NCBI GenBank assembly: GCA_037013495.1
Contig: CM072801.1
Span: 38,862,001 to 38,926,000, forward strand
Length of the DNA: 64,000 nucleotides
DNA from: Hippophae tibetana
Taxonomy: Eukaryota; Streptophyta; Magnoliopsida; Rosales; Elaeagnaceae
Direction: 5' to 3'
The position numbers and the translations under genes are program-made. The notes beneath the pieces are model-generated. The model was not told the DNA's origin. It made no database searches and saw nothing but the letters and a program-made list of their open reading frames with translations. Below, in pieces: positions 10,600 through 22,857 of the stretch (position 1 is the first letter of the stretch; every line of letters begins with the position of its first letter).

Positions 10600-11890
10600 C
10601 CTCTAATAGATAGGTGGCATCTCATTGCGTTGTTTTCTGTTCTTGTTCTTTTGGGTTAAAATTTAATCATCTTAACACTATTCTAAGCAATTTAATCATT
10701 TTTAATCCTTTGAGTTCCTACATTATCTGCCTAAAGTTTTGCATCATTTGGTATCAAAGCCTTTGTTGCTGAAAATTTGTTATCTATCTTCTTATATTTA
10801 TTTTTTGAATATTACATTAAAAAAAACTTTATCCATTGAATTTTATGTGTTTTCATAAGACTCCAATCACAAAGAAAGATAGATATTTGTATACCAAGTC
10901 TTGTGTTTTCTTACAATTTTGTTGTCATTATTTTGTCTTTCGATTTAATTTCCTTGTTTTCTTTAAATTCTTTGTACCTTTTTATTGTTTTATGTTTTCT
11001 GTTTCAACGTATTTTTTCTTTTGATGGAAACAATAGAGCTACTGTAGTTCGTAGTTTCAAGTAAAACTAGGTTATTAATATGGGTGGCAACTTTAAACTG
11101 TTGTAACTTTTAATTCGTGCATCGAAATAACTATTATAATGCATCAAATCGTAGCTCTTTCGATTCCAAAAAACACACTGAAACAATAGTTTAGTTATCG
11201 GCATTTTTTACGCCAATATTACTTTGTTCACGCCACTTGCCGACCTCTAATAGATAGGTGCCATCTCATTGTGTTGTAATTTGTTCTTGTTCTTTTGGGT
11301 TCCAATTTGATCTTCTTAACCCATTTCTAAGCAATTTACTCATTCCTAATCCTTTGAGTTACTATGTTGTTCGCCTAAAGGTTCCGCTTCATTTTGTATG
11401 AAAGCTTTGGTTGCAGAAAATATGGTATCTATCTTCATATATTCATTTTTTTGAATTTTACATTTAAAAAAACTTTGTCCATTAAATATTCTGTGTTTCC
11501 ATTAGACACAAATCACAAAAAAAGTTAGATATTTGTATACCATATCTTGTGTTTTCTTTTAATTTTGTTGTCATTATTTTGTCTTTCGATTTCATTTCCT
11601 TTCTTTCTTTAAATTCTTTGTACCTTTTTCTTGTGTCATGTTTTCTATGTTCAATCTGTTTTTGTTATTGTAAGAAACAATAGAGATACTACAGTTCATA
11701 GTTTCAAGAAAAACTTGGTTATTAATATCGATAGCAATATTAAACTGTTGTAACTTTTAATTCGTGCATCAAAATGACTATTGTACTATTTAAAACCGTA
11801 GCTCTTTCGATACCTAAAAAGACAATAAAAGAATAGTTTAGTTATCAGCATTTTGTTAACCAAAATTACTTTGTTCACACTACTTGCTTA
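10600..11890 (+). repeat. A-B pair shared with 45444-46734
   Basis: The A unit at 10600 changes character midway. From about 10720 it carries CATTATCTGCC, GAAAATTTGTTATC, GAATATTACATT and AGACTCCAATCAC, which it shares with the A unit at 45444 (offset 34,844). Its first part resembles the A units to its left. The unit is therefore a junction between two array histories. The following B unit (11244) is of the TATGAAAGCTTTGG type. Confidence 0.75.
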
Positions 11891-14800
11891 CCTCTAATAG
11901 ATAGGTGGTATGTCGTTGCGTTGTTTTCTGTTCTTGTTCTTTTGGGTTAAAATTTAATCATCTTAACACTATTCTAAGCAATTTAATCATTTTTAATCCT
12001 TTGAGTTCCTACATTGTCTGCCTAAAGTTTTGCATCATTTGGTATCAAAGCCTTTGTTGTTGAAAATATGTTATCTATCTTCTTATATTTAATTTTTTGA
12101 ATTTTACATTAAAAAAAACTTTATCCATTGAATTTTTGTGTTTTCATAAGACAAAAATCACAAAGAAAGATAGATATTTGTATACCTAGTCTTGTGTTTT
12201 CTTACAATTTTGTTGTCATTATTTTGTCTTTCGATTTAATTTCCTTGTTTTCTTTAAATTCTTTGTACCTTTTTATTGTTTAATGTTTTCTGTTTCAACC
12301 TATTTTTTCTTTTGATGGAAACAATAGAGCTACTGTAGTTCGTAGTTTCTAGTAAAACTAGGTTATTAATATGGGTGGCAACTTTAAACTGTTGTAACTT
12401 TTAATTCGTGCATCGAAATAACTATTATAATGCATCAAATCGTAGCTCTTTCGATTCCAAAAAACACACTGAAACAATAGTTTAGTTATCGGCATTTTTT
12501 ACGCCAATATTACTTTGTTCACGCCACTTGCCGACCTCTAATAGATAGGTGCCATCTCATTGTGTTGTAATTTGTTCTTCTTCTTTTGGGTTCCAATTTG
12601 ATCTTCTTAACCCATTTGTAAGTAATTTACTCACTCTTAATCCTTTGAGTTACTATGTTGTTCGCCTAAAGGTTCCGCTTCATTTTGTATGAAAGCTTTG
12701 GTTGCAGAAAATATGGTATCTATCTTCATATCTTCATTTTTTTGAATTTTACATTTAAAAAAACTTTGTCCATTAAATATTCTGTGTTTCCATTAGACAC
12801 AAATCACAAAAAAAGTTAGATATTTGTATACCATGTCTTGTGTTTTCTTTTAATTTTGTTGTCATTATTTTGTCTTTCGATTTCATTTCCTTTCTTTCTT
12901 TCAATTCTTTGTACCTTTTTCTTGTGTCATGTTTTCTATGTTCAATCTGTTTTTGTTATTGTAAGAATCAATAGAGATACTACAGTTCATAGTTTCAAGA
13001 AAAACTTGGTTATTAATATCGATAGCAATATTAAACTGTTGTAACTTTTAATTAGTGCATCAAAATGACTATTGTACTATTTAAAACCGTAGCTCTTTCG
13101 ATACCTAAAAAGACAATAAAAGAATAGTTTAGTTATCAGCATTTTGTTAACCAAAATTACTTTGTTCACACTACTTGCTTACCTCTAATAGATAGGTGGT
13201 ATGTCGTTGCGTTGTTTTCTGTTCTTGTTCTTTTGGGTTAAAATTTAATCATCTTAACACTATTCTAAGCAATTTAATCATTTTTAATCCTTTGAGTTCC
13301 TACATTGTCTGCCTAAAGTTTTGCATCATTTGGTATCAAAGCCTTTGTTGTTGAAAATATGTTATCTATCTTCTTATATTTAATTTTTTGAATTTTACAT
13401 TAAAAAAAACTTTATCCATTGAATTTTTGTGTTTTCATAAGACAAAAATCACAAAGAAAGATAGATATTTGTATACCTAGTCTTGTGTTTTCTTACAATT
13501 TTGTTGTCATTATTTTGTCTTTCGATTTAATTTCCTTGTTTTCTTTAAATTCTTTGTACCTTTTTATTGTTTTATGTTTTCTGTTTCAACCTATTTTTTC
13601 TTTTGATGGAAACAATAGAGCTACTGTAGTTCGTAGTTTCAAGTAAAACTAGGTTATTAATATGGGTGGCAACTTTAAACTGTTGTAACTTTTAATTCGT
13701 GCATCGAAATAAGTATTATAATGCATCAAATCGTAGCTCTTTCGATTCCAAAAAACACACTGAAACAATAGTTTAGTTATCGGCATTTTTTACGCCAATA
13801 TTACTTTGTTCACGCCACTTGCCGACCTCTAATAGATAGGTGCCATCTCATTGTGTTGTAATTTGTTCTTGTTCTTTTGGGTTCCAATTTGATCTTCTTA
13901 ACCCATTTGTAAGTAATTTACTCACTCTTAATCCTTTGAGTTACTATGTTGTTCGCCTAAAGGTTCCGCTTCATTTTGTATGAAAGCTTTGGTTGCAGAA
14001 AATATGGTATCTATCTTCATATCTTCATTTTTTTGAATTTTACATTTAAAAAAACTTTGTCCATTAAATATTCTGTGTTTCCATTAGACACAAATCACAA
14101 AAAAAGTTAGATATTTGTATACCATGTCTTGTGTTTTCTTTTAATTTTGTTGTCATTATTTTGTCTTTCGATTTCATTTCCTTTCTTTCTTTCAATTCTT
14201 TGTACCTTTTTCTTGTGTCATGTTTTCTATGTTCAATCTGTTTTTGTTATTGTAAGAATCAATAGAGATACTACAGTTCATAGTTTCAAGAAAAACTTGG
14301 TTATTAATATCGATAGCAATATTAAACTGTTGTAACTTTTAATTAGTGCATCAAAATGACTATTGTACTATTTAAAACCGTTGCTCTTTCGATACCTAAA
14401 AAGACAATAAAAGAATAGTTTAGTTATCAGCATTTTGTTAACCAAAATTACTTTGTTCACACTACTTGCTTACCTCTAATAGATAGGTGGTATGTCGTTG
14501 CGTTGTTTTCTGTTCTTGTTCTTTTGGGTTAAAATTTAATCATCTTAACACTATTCTAAGCAATTTAATCATTTTTAATCCTTTGAGTTCCTACATTGTC
14601 TGCCTAAAGTTTTGCATCATTTGGTATCAAAGCCTTTGTTGTTGAAAATATGTTATCTATCTTCTTATATTTAATTTTTTGAATTTTACATTAAAAAAAA
14701 CTTTATCCATTGAATTTTTGTGTTTTCATAAGACAAAAATCACAAAGAAAGATAGATATTTGTATACCTAGTCTTGTGTTTTCTTACAATTTTGTTGTCA

Positions 14801-16407
14801 TTATTTTGTATTTCGATTTAATTTCCTTGTTTTCTTTAAATTCTTTGTACCTTTTTATTGTTTTATGTTTTCTGTTTCAACCTATTTTTTCTTTTGATGG
14901 AAACAATAGAGCTACTGTAGTTCGTAGTTTCAAGTAAAACTAGGTTATTAATATGGGTGGCAACTTTAAACTGTTGTAACTTTTAATTCGTGCATCGAAA
15001 TAACTATTATAATGCATCAAATCGTAGCTCTTTCGATTCCAAAAAACACACTGAAACAATAGTTTAGTTATGGGCATTTTTTACGCCAATATTACTTTGT
15101 TCACGCCACTTGCCGACCTCTAATAGATAGGTGCCATCTCATTGTGTTGTAATTTGTTCTTGTTCTTTTGGGTTCCAATTTGATCTTCTTAACCCATTTC
15201 TAAGCAATTTACTCATTCTTAATCCTTTGAGTTACTATGTTGTTCGCCTAAACGTTCCGCTTCATTTTGTATGAAAGCTTTGGTTGCAGAAAATATGGTA
15301 TCTATCTTCATATATTCATTTTTTTGAATTTTACATTTAAAAAAACTTTGTCCATTAAATATTCTGTGTTTCCATTAGACACAAATCACAAAAAAAGTTA
15401 GATATTTGTATACCATGTCTTGTGTTTTCTTTTAATTTTGTTGTCATTATTTTGTCTTTCGATTTCATTTCCTTTCTTTCTTTAAATTCTTTGTACCTTT
15501 TTCTTGTGTCATGTTTTCTATGTTCAATCTGTTTTTGTTATTGTAAGAAACAATAGAGATACTACAGTTCATAGTTTCAAGAAAAACTTGGTTATTAATA
15601 TCGATAGCAATATTAAACTGTTGTAACTTTTAATTCGTGCATCAAAATGACTATTGTACTATTTAAAATCGTAGCTCTTTCGATACCTAAAAAGACAATA
15701 AAAGAATAGTTTAGTTATCAGCATTTTTTTAACCAAAATTACTTTGTTCACACTTCTTGCTTATCTCTAATAGATAGGTGGCATCTTATTGCGTTGTTTT
15801 CTGTTCTTGTTCTTTTGGGTTAAAATTTAATCATCTTAACACTATTCTAAGCAATTTAATCATTTTTAATCCTTTGAGTTCCTACATTGTCTGCCTAAAG
15901 TTTTGCATCATTTGGTATCAAAGCCTTTGTTGCTGAAAATATGTTATCTATCTTCTTATATTTATTTTTTGAATTTTACATTAAAAAAAACTTTATCCAT
16001 TGAATTTTATGTGTTTTCATAAGACAAAAATCACAAAGAAAGATAGATATTTGTATACCTAGTCTTGTGTTTTCTTACAATTTTGTTGTCATTATTTTGT
16101 CTTTCAATTTAATTTCCTTGTTTTCTTTAAATTCTTTGTACCTTTTTATTGTTTTATGTTTTCTGTTTCAACCTATTTTTTCTTTTGATGGAAACAATAG
16201 AGCTACTGTAGTTCGTAGTTTCAAGTAAAACTAGGTTATTAATATGGGTGGCAACTTTAAACTGTTGTAACTTTTAATTCGTGCATCGAAATAACTATTA
16301 TAATGCATCAAATCGTAGCTCTTTCGATTCCAAAAAACACATTGAAACAATAGTTTAGTTATGGGCATTTTTTACACCAATATTACTTTGTTCACGCCAC
16401 TTGCCGA
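11891..16407 (+). repeat. A-B dimers with 1291-bp duplications
   Basis: Units 11891, 13182, 14473 and 15764 are A. Units 12535, 13826 and 15117 are B. The stretch 12535-13825 is repeated at 13826-15116, sharing CATTTGTAAGTAATTTACTC, CATATCTTCATT, TTCTTTCAATTCTTTG and GTAAGAATCAATAG. The second copy differs by GTTGCTCTTTCG (about 14379) and TTGTATTTCG (about 14807). Units 13826-15763 recur at 57103-59039. Unit 15764 has the only altered landmark box. Confidence 0.85.
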
Positions 16408-18985
16408 CCTCTAATAGATAGGTGGCATCTCATTGCGTTGTAATCTGTTGTTGTTCTTTTGGGTTCCAATTTGATCTTCTTAACCCATTTCTAAGCAATT
16501 TACTCATTCTTAATCCTTTGAGTTACTGTGTTGTTTGCCTAAAGGTTCCGCTTCATTTTGTATCAAAGCCTTGGTGGCTGAAAATATGTTATCTATCTTC
16601 ATATATTCATTTTTTGAATTTTACATTTAAAAAAAATTGTCCATTGATTTTTTTGTGTTTTCATTTTACACAAATCACAAAGAAAGATAGATATTTGTAT
16701 ATCATGTCTTGTGTTTTCTTTTAATTTTGTTGTCATTATTTTGTCTTTCGACTTCATTTCCTTTCTTTCTTTAAATTCTATGTACCTTTTTCTTGTTTCA
16801 TGTTTTCTTTGTTCAATCTATTCTAGTTATTGAAAGAGACAATAGAGATACTACAGTTCATAGTTTCAAGAAAAACTTGGTTATTAATATCGATAGCAAT
16901 ATTAAACTGTTGTAACTTTTAATTCGTGCATCAAAATGACTATTGTACTCTTTAAAATCGTAGCTCTTTCGATACCTAAAAAGACAATAAAAGAATAGTT
17001 TAGTTATCAGCATTTTTTTAACCAAAATTAATTTGTTCACACTACTTGCTTACCTCTAATAGATAGGTGGCATCTCATTGCGTTGTTTTCTGTCTTGTTC
17101 TTTTGGGTTAAAATTTAATCATCTTAACACTATTCTAAGCAATTTAATCATTTTTAATCCTTTGAGTTCCTACATTGTCTGCCTAAAGTTTTGCATCATT
17201 TGGTATCAAAGCCTTTGTTGCTTAAAATATGTTATCTATCTTCTTATATTTAATTTTTTGAATTTTACATTAAAAAAAACTTTATCCATTGAATTTTACG
17301 TGTTTTCATAAGACAAAAATCACAAAGAAAGATAGATATTTGTATACCTAGTCTTGTGTTTTCTTACAATTTTGTTGTCATTATTTTGTCTTTCAATTTA
17401 ATTTCCTTGTTTTCTTTAAATTCTTTGTACCTTTTTATTGTTTTATGTTTTCTGTTTCAACCTATTTTTTCTTTTGATGGAAACAATAGAGCTACTGTAG
17501 TTCGTAGTTTCAAGTAAAACTAGGTTATTAATATGGGTGGCAACTTTAAACTGTTGTAACTTTTAATTCGTGCATCGAAATAACTATTATAATGCATCAA
17601 ATCGTAGCTCTTTCGATTCCAAAAAACACACTGAAACAATAGTTTAGTTATCGGCATTTTTACGCCAATATTACTTTGTTCACGCCACTTGCCGACCTCT
17701 AATAGATAGGTGCCATCTCATTGTGTTGTAATTTGTTCTTGTTCTTTTGGGTTCCAATTTGATCTTCTTAACCCATTTCGAAGCAATTTACTCATTCTTA
17801 ATCCTTTGAGTTACTGTGTTGTTTTCCTAAAGGTTCCGCTTCATTTTGTAACAAAGCCTTGGTTGCTGAAAATATGTTATCTATCTTCATATATTCATTT
17901 TTTTGAATTTTACATTTAAAAAAACTTTGTCCATTAAATATTCTGTGTTTCCATTAGAAACAAATCACAAAAAAAGTTAGATATTTGTATACCATGTCTT
18001 GTGTTTTCTTTTAATTTTGTTGTCATTATTTTGTCTTTCGATTTCATTTCCTTTCTTTCTTTAAATTCTATGTAACTTTTTATTGTGTCATGTTTTCTGT
18101 GTTCAATATATTTTTTTATTGAAAGAAACAATAGAGCTACTACAGTTCATAGTTTCAAGAAAAACTTGGTTATTAATATCGATAGCAATATTAAACTGTT
18201 GTAACTTTTAATTCGTGCATCAAAATGACTATTGTACTATTTAAAATCGTAGCTCTTTCGATACCTAAAAAGACAATAAAAGAATAGTTTAGTTATCAGC
18301 ATTTTTTTAACCAAAATTACTTTGTTCACACTACTTGCTTACCTCTAATAGATAGGTGGCATCTCATTGCGTTGTTTTCTGTTCTTGTTCTTTTGGGTTA
18401 AAATTTAATCATCTTAACACTATTCTAAGCAATTTAATCATTTTTAATCCTTTGAGTTCCTACATTGTCTGCCTAAAGTTTTGGATCATTTGGTATCAAA
18501 GCCTTTGTTGCTGAAAATATGTTATCTATCTTCTTATATTTATTTTTTGAATTTTACATTAAAAAAAACTTTATCCATTGAATTTTATGTGTTTTCATAA
18601 GACAAAAATCACAAAGAAAGATAGATATTTGTATACCTAGTCTTGTGTTTTCTTACAATTTTGTTGTCATTATTTTGTCTTTCAATTTAATTTCCTTGTT
18701 TTCTTTAAATTCTTTGTACCTTTTTATTGTTTTATGTTTTCTGTTTCAACCTATTTTTTCTTTTGATGGAAACAATAGAGCTACTGTAGTTCGTAGTTTC
18801 AAGTAAAACTAGGTTATTAATATGGGTGGCAACTTTAAACTGTTGTAACTTTTAATTCGTGCATCGAAATAACTATTATAATGCATCAAATCGTAGCTCT
18901 TTCGATTCCAAAAAACACATTGAAACAATAGTTTAGTTATGGGCATTTTTTACACCAATATTACTTTGTTCACGCCACTTGCCGA
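16408..18985 (+). repeat. Tetramer (B-A-B-A), copy 1
   Basis: This four-unit block is followed by a second copy at an offset of 2578 bp. Markers are GTGGCTGAAAATATG, TTGATTTTTTTGTGTTTTC, CATTTTACACAAATC, TTGTATATCATG, TCTAGTTATTGAAAGAGAC, TGTACTCTTTAAAATCG, TTTCTGTCTTGTTC (a 3-bp contraction near 17091) and TTGTAACAAAGCC. Related B-A dimers recur at 59684-62262. Confidence 0.88.
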
Positions 18986-21109
18986 CCTCTAATAGATAGG
19001 TGGCATCTCATTGCGTTGTAATCTGTTGTTGTTCTTTTGGGTTCCAATTTGATCTTCTTAACCCATTTCTAAGCAATTTACTCATTCTTAATCCTTTGAG
19101 TTACTGTGTTGTTTGCCTAAAGGTTCCGCTTCATTTTGTATCAAAGCCTTGGTGGCTGAAAATATGTTATCTATCTTCATATATTCATTTTTTGAATTTT
19201 ACATTTAAAAAAAATTGTCCATTGATTTTTTTGTGTTTTCATTTTACACAAATCACAAAGAAAGATAGATATTTGTATATCATGTCTTGTGTTTTCTTTT
19301 AATTTTGTTGTCATTATTTTGTCTTTCGACTTCATTTCCTTTCTTTCTTTAAATTCTATGTACCTTTTTCTTGTTTCATGTTTTCTTTGTTCAATCTATT
19401 CTAGTTATTGAAAGAGACAATAGAGATACTACAGTTCATAGTTTCAAGAAAAACTTGGTTATTAATATCGATAGCAATATTAAACTGTTGTAACTTTTAA
19501 TTCGTGCATCAAAATGACTATTGTACTCTTTAAAATCGTAGCTCTTTCGATACCTAAAAAGACAATAAAAGAATAGTTTAGTTATCAGCATTTTTTTAAC
19601 CAAAATTAATTTGTTCACACTACTTGCTTACCTCTAATAGATAGGTGGCATCTCATTGCGTTGTTTTCTGTCTTGTTCTTTTGGGTTAAAATTTAATCAT
19701 CTTAACACTATTCTAAGCAATTTAATCATTTTTAATCCTTTGAGTTCCTACATTGTCTGCCTAAAGTTTTGCATCATTTGGTATCAAAGCCTTTGTTGCT
19801 TAAAATATGTTATCTATCTTCTTATATTTAATTTTTTGAATTTTACATTAAAAAAAACTTTATCCATTGAATTTTACGTGTTTTCATAAGACAAAAATCA
19901 CAAAGAAAGATAGATATTTGTATACCTAGTCTTGTGTTTTCTTACAATTTTGTTGTCATTATTTTGTCTTTCAATTTAATTTCCTTGTTTTCTTTAAATT
20001 CTTTGTACCTTTTTATTGTTTTATGTTTTCTGTTTCAACCTATTTTTTCTTTTGATGGAAACAATAGAGCTACTGTAGTTCGTAGTTTCAAGTAAAACTA
20101 GGTTATTAATATGGGTGGCAACTTTAAACTGTTGTAACTTTTAATTCGTGCATCGAAATAACTATTATAATGCATCAAATCGTAGCTCTTTCGATTCCAA
20201 AAAACACACTGAAACAATAGTTTAGTTATCGGCATTTTTACGCCAATATTACTTTGTTCACGCCACTTGCCGACCTCTAATAGATAGGTGCCATCTCATT
20301 GTGTTGTAATTTGTTCTTGTTCTTTTGGGTTCCAATTTGATCTTCTTAACCCATTTCGAAGCAATTTACTCATTCTTAATCCTTTGAGTTACTGTGTTGT
20401 TTTCCTAAAGGTTCCGCTTCATTTTGTAACAAAGCCTTGGTTGCTGAAAATATGTTATCTATCTTCATATATTCATTTTTTTGAATTTTACATTTAAAAA
20501 AACTTTGTCCATTAAATATTCTGTGTTTCCATTAGACACAAATCACAAAAAAAGTTAGATATTTGTATACCATGTCTTGTGTTTTCTTTTAATTTTGTTG
20601 TCATTATTTTGTCTTTCGATTTCATTTCCTTTCTTTCTTTAAATTCTATGTAACTTTTTATTGTGTCATGTTTTCTGTGTTCAATATATTTTTTTATTGA
20701 AAGAAACAATAGAGCTACTACAGTTCATAGTTTCAAGAAAAACTTGGTTATTAATATCGATAGCAATATTAAACTGTTGTAACTTTTAATTCGTGCATCA
20801 AAATGACTATTGTACTATTTAAAATCGTAGCTCTTTCGATACCTAAAAAGACAATAAAAGAATAGTTTAGTTATCAGCATTTTTTTAACCAAAATTACTT
20901 TGTTCACACTACTTGCTTACCTCTAATAGATAGGTGGCATCTCATTGCGTTGTTTTCTGTTCTTGTTCTTTTGGGTTAAAATTTAATCATCTTAACACTA
21001 TTCTAAGCAATTTAATCATTTTTAATCCTTTGAGTTCCTACATTGTCTGCCTAAAGTTTTGGATCATTTGGTATCAAAGCCTTTGTTGCTGAAAATATGT
21101 TATCTATCT
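18986..21109 (+). repeat. Tetramer, copy 2
   Basis: This repeats 16408-18531 at an offset of 2578 bp with very few differences. One example is CATTAGACACAAATC near 20530 where copy 1 has CATTAGAAACAAATC. The match weakens at about 21110, where CTAATATTTAATTTTTTG replaces the copy 1 form CTTATATTTATTTTTTG and the sequence passes into the trimer type of A unit. Confidence 0.88.
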
Positions 21110-22857
21110 TCTAATATTTAATTTTTTGAATTTTACATTAAAAAAAACTTTATCCATTGAATTTTATGTGTTTTCATAAGACAAAAATCACAAAGAAAGA
21201 TAGATATTTGTATACCAAGTATTGTGTTTTCTTACAATTTTGTTGTCATTATTTTTTCTTTCGATTTAATTACCTTGTTTTCTTTAAATTCTTTGTACCT
21301 TTTTCTTGTTTTATGTTTTCTGTTTCAACCTATTTTTTCTTTTGAACGAAACAATAGAGCTACTGTAGTTCGTAGTTTCAAGTAAAACTAGGTTATTAAT
21401 ATGGGTGGCAACTTTAAACTGTTGTAACTTTTAATTCCTGCATCGAAATGACTATTATAATGCATCAAATCGTGGCTCTTTCGATTCCAAAAAACACACT
21501 GAAACAATAGTTTAGTTATCGGCATTTTTTTACCCCAATATTACTTTGTTCACGCAACTTGCCGACCTCTAATAGATAGGTGGCATCTCGTTGTGTTGTA
21601 ATTTGTTCTTGTTCTTTTGGGTTCCAATTTGATCACCTTAATCCTTTTCTAAGCAATTTACTCATTCTTAATCCTTTGAGTTACTATGTTGTTCGCCTAA
21701 AGGTTCCGCTTCATTTGGTATCAAATCCTTTGTTGCTGAAAATATGTTATCTATCTTCTTATATTTATTTTTTGAATTTTACATTTAAAAAAACTTTGTC
21801 CATTGAATTTTATGTGGTTTCATAAGACGCAAATCACAAAAAAAGATAGATAGTTGTATACCAAGTCTTGTGTTTTCTAACAATTTTGTAGCCATTATTT
21901 TGTGTTTCGACTTAATTTCCAAGTTTTATTTAAATTCTTTGTACCTTTTTCTTGTTTTATGTTTTCTGTGCGCAACTATTTTTGCTTTTGAAAGAAACAA
22001 TAGAGCTACTGCATTTCGTAGTTTCAAGTAAAACTAGGTTATTAAGATGGGTGGCAACTTTAAACTGTTGTAACTATTAATTCGTGCATCGAAATGACTA
22101 TTATAATGTATCAAATCGTAGCTCTTTCGATTCCAAAAAACACACTGAAAGAATAGTTTAGTTATGGGCATTTTTTTACCCCAATATTAATTTGTTTACG
22201 CTACTTGCCGACCTCTAATAGATAGGTGGCATCAAATTGCGTCGTAATCTGTTGTTGTTCTTTTGGGTTCCAATTTGATCATCTTTTCCCATTTCGAAGC
22301 AATTTACTCATTCTTAATCCTTTGAGTTACTGTGTTGTTTGCCTAAAGGTTCCGCTTCATTTTGTATCAAAGCTTTTGTTGCTGAAAATATGTTATCTAT
22401 ATTCATATATTCATTTTTTGAATTTTACATTTAAAAAAAAATTGTCCATTGAATTTTTTGTGTTTTCATTAGACACAAATCACAAAGAAAGATAGATATT
22501 TGTATACCATGTCTTGTGTTTTCTTTTAATTTTGTTGTCATTATTTTGTCTTTCGATATCATTTCCTCACTTTGTTTAAATTCTTTGTACCTTTTTCTTG
22601 TGTCATGTTTTCTGTGTTCAATCTGTTTTTGTTATTGTAAGAAACAATAGAGATACTACAGTTCATAGTTTCAAGAAAAACTTGGTTATTAATATCGATA
22701 GCAATATTAAACTGTTGTAACTTTTAATTCGTGCATCAAAATGACTATTGTACTATTTAAAATCGTAGCTCTTTCGATACCTAAAAAGACAATAAAAGAA
22801 TAGTTTAGTTATCAGCATTTTTTTAACCAAAATTACTTTGTTCACACTACTTGCTTA
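20920..22857 (+). repeat. A-C-B trimer HOR (1938 bp), copy 1
   Basis: Units 20920 (A), 21566 (C) and 22212 (B), each 646 bp. The A unit carries ACCAAGTATTGTG, TTTTGAACGAAAC and ATTCCTGCATCG. The B unit has GATATCATTTCCTCACTTTG. Its first 100 bp also has private changes (GCATCAAATTGCGTCG, CATCTTTTCCC) that the B unit at 24150 lacks. Confidence 0.88.
21566..22211 (+). repeat. Class C monomer (representative)
   Basis: Class C starts like B (after GCCGAC, with GGGTTCCAATTTGATC). It then carries private words: ATTTTGTAGCCATTATT, GTGTTTCGACTTAATTTCC, AAGTTTTATTTAAAT and TTTTGCTTTTGAAAGAAAC. Its 3' part is A-like (GGGTGGCAACTTTAAAC). Other C units start at 23504, 51253, 53203 and 55153, and a truncated one at 63556. 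C always sits between an A and a B unit, forming A-C-B trimers. The private changes suggest an older lineage or a recombinant that then diverged. Confidence 0.9.

Noticed and set aside
12838-13044. 68-codon frame with a Leu/Phe-rich signal-peptide-like start
   Set aside because: TTG start. It is present only in the sub-family with TTTCAATTC and is closed elsewhere. No sign of selection on the frame.
15761-15770. Degenerate landmark box as a sign of a different element at 15764
   Set aside because: It is a single C-to-T change (TTATCTCTAA). The rest of the unit is an ordinary A monomer.
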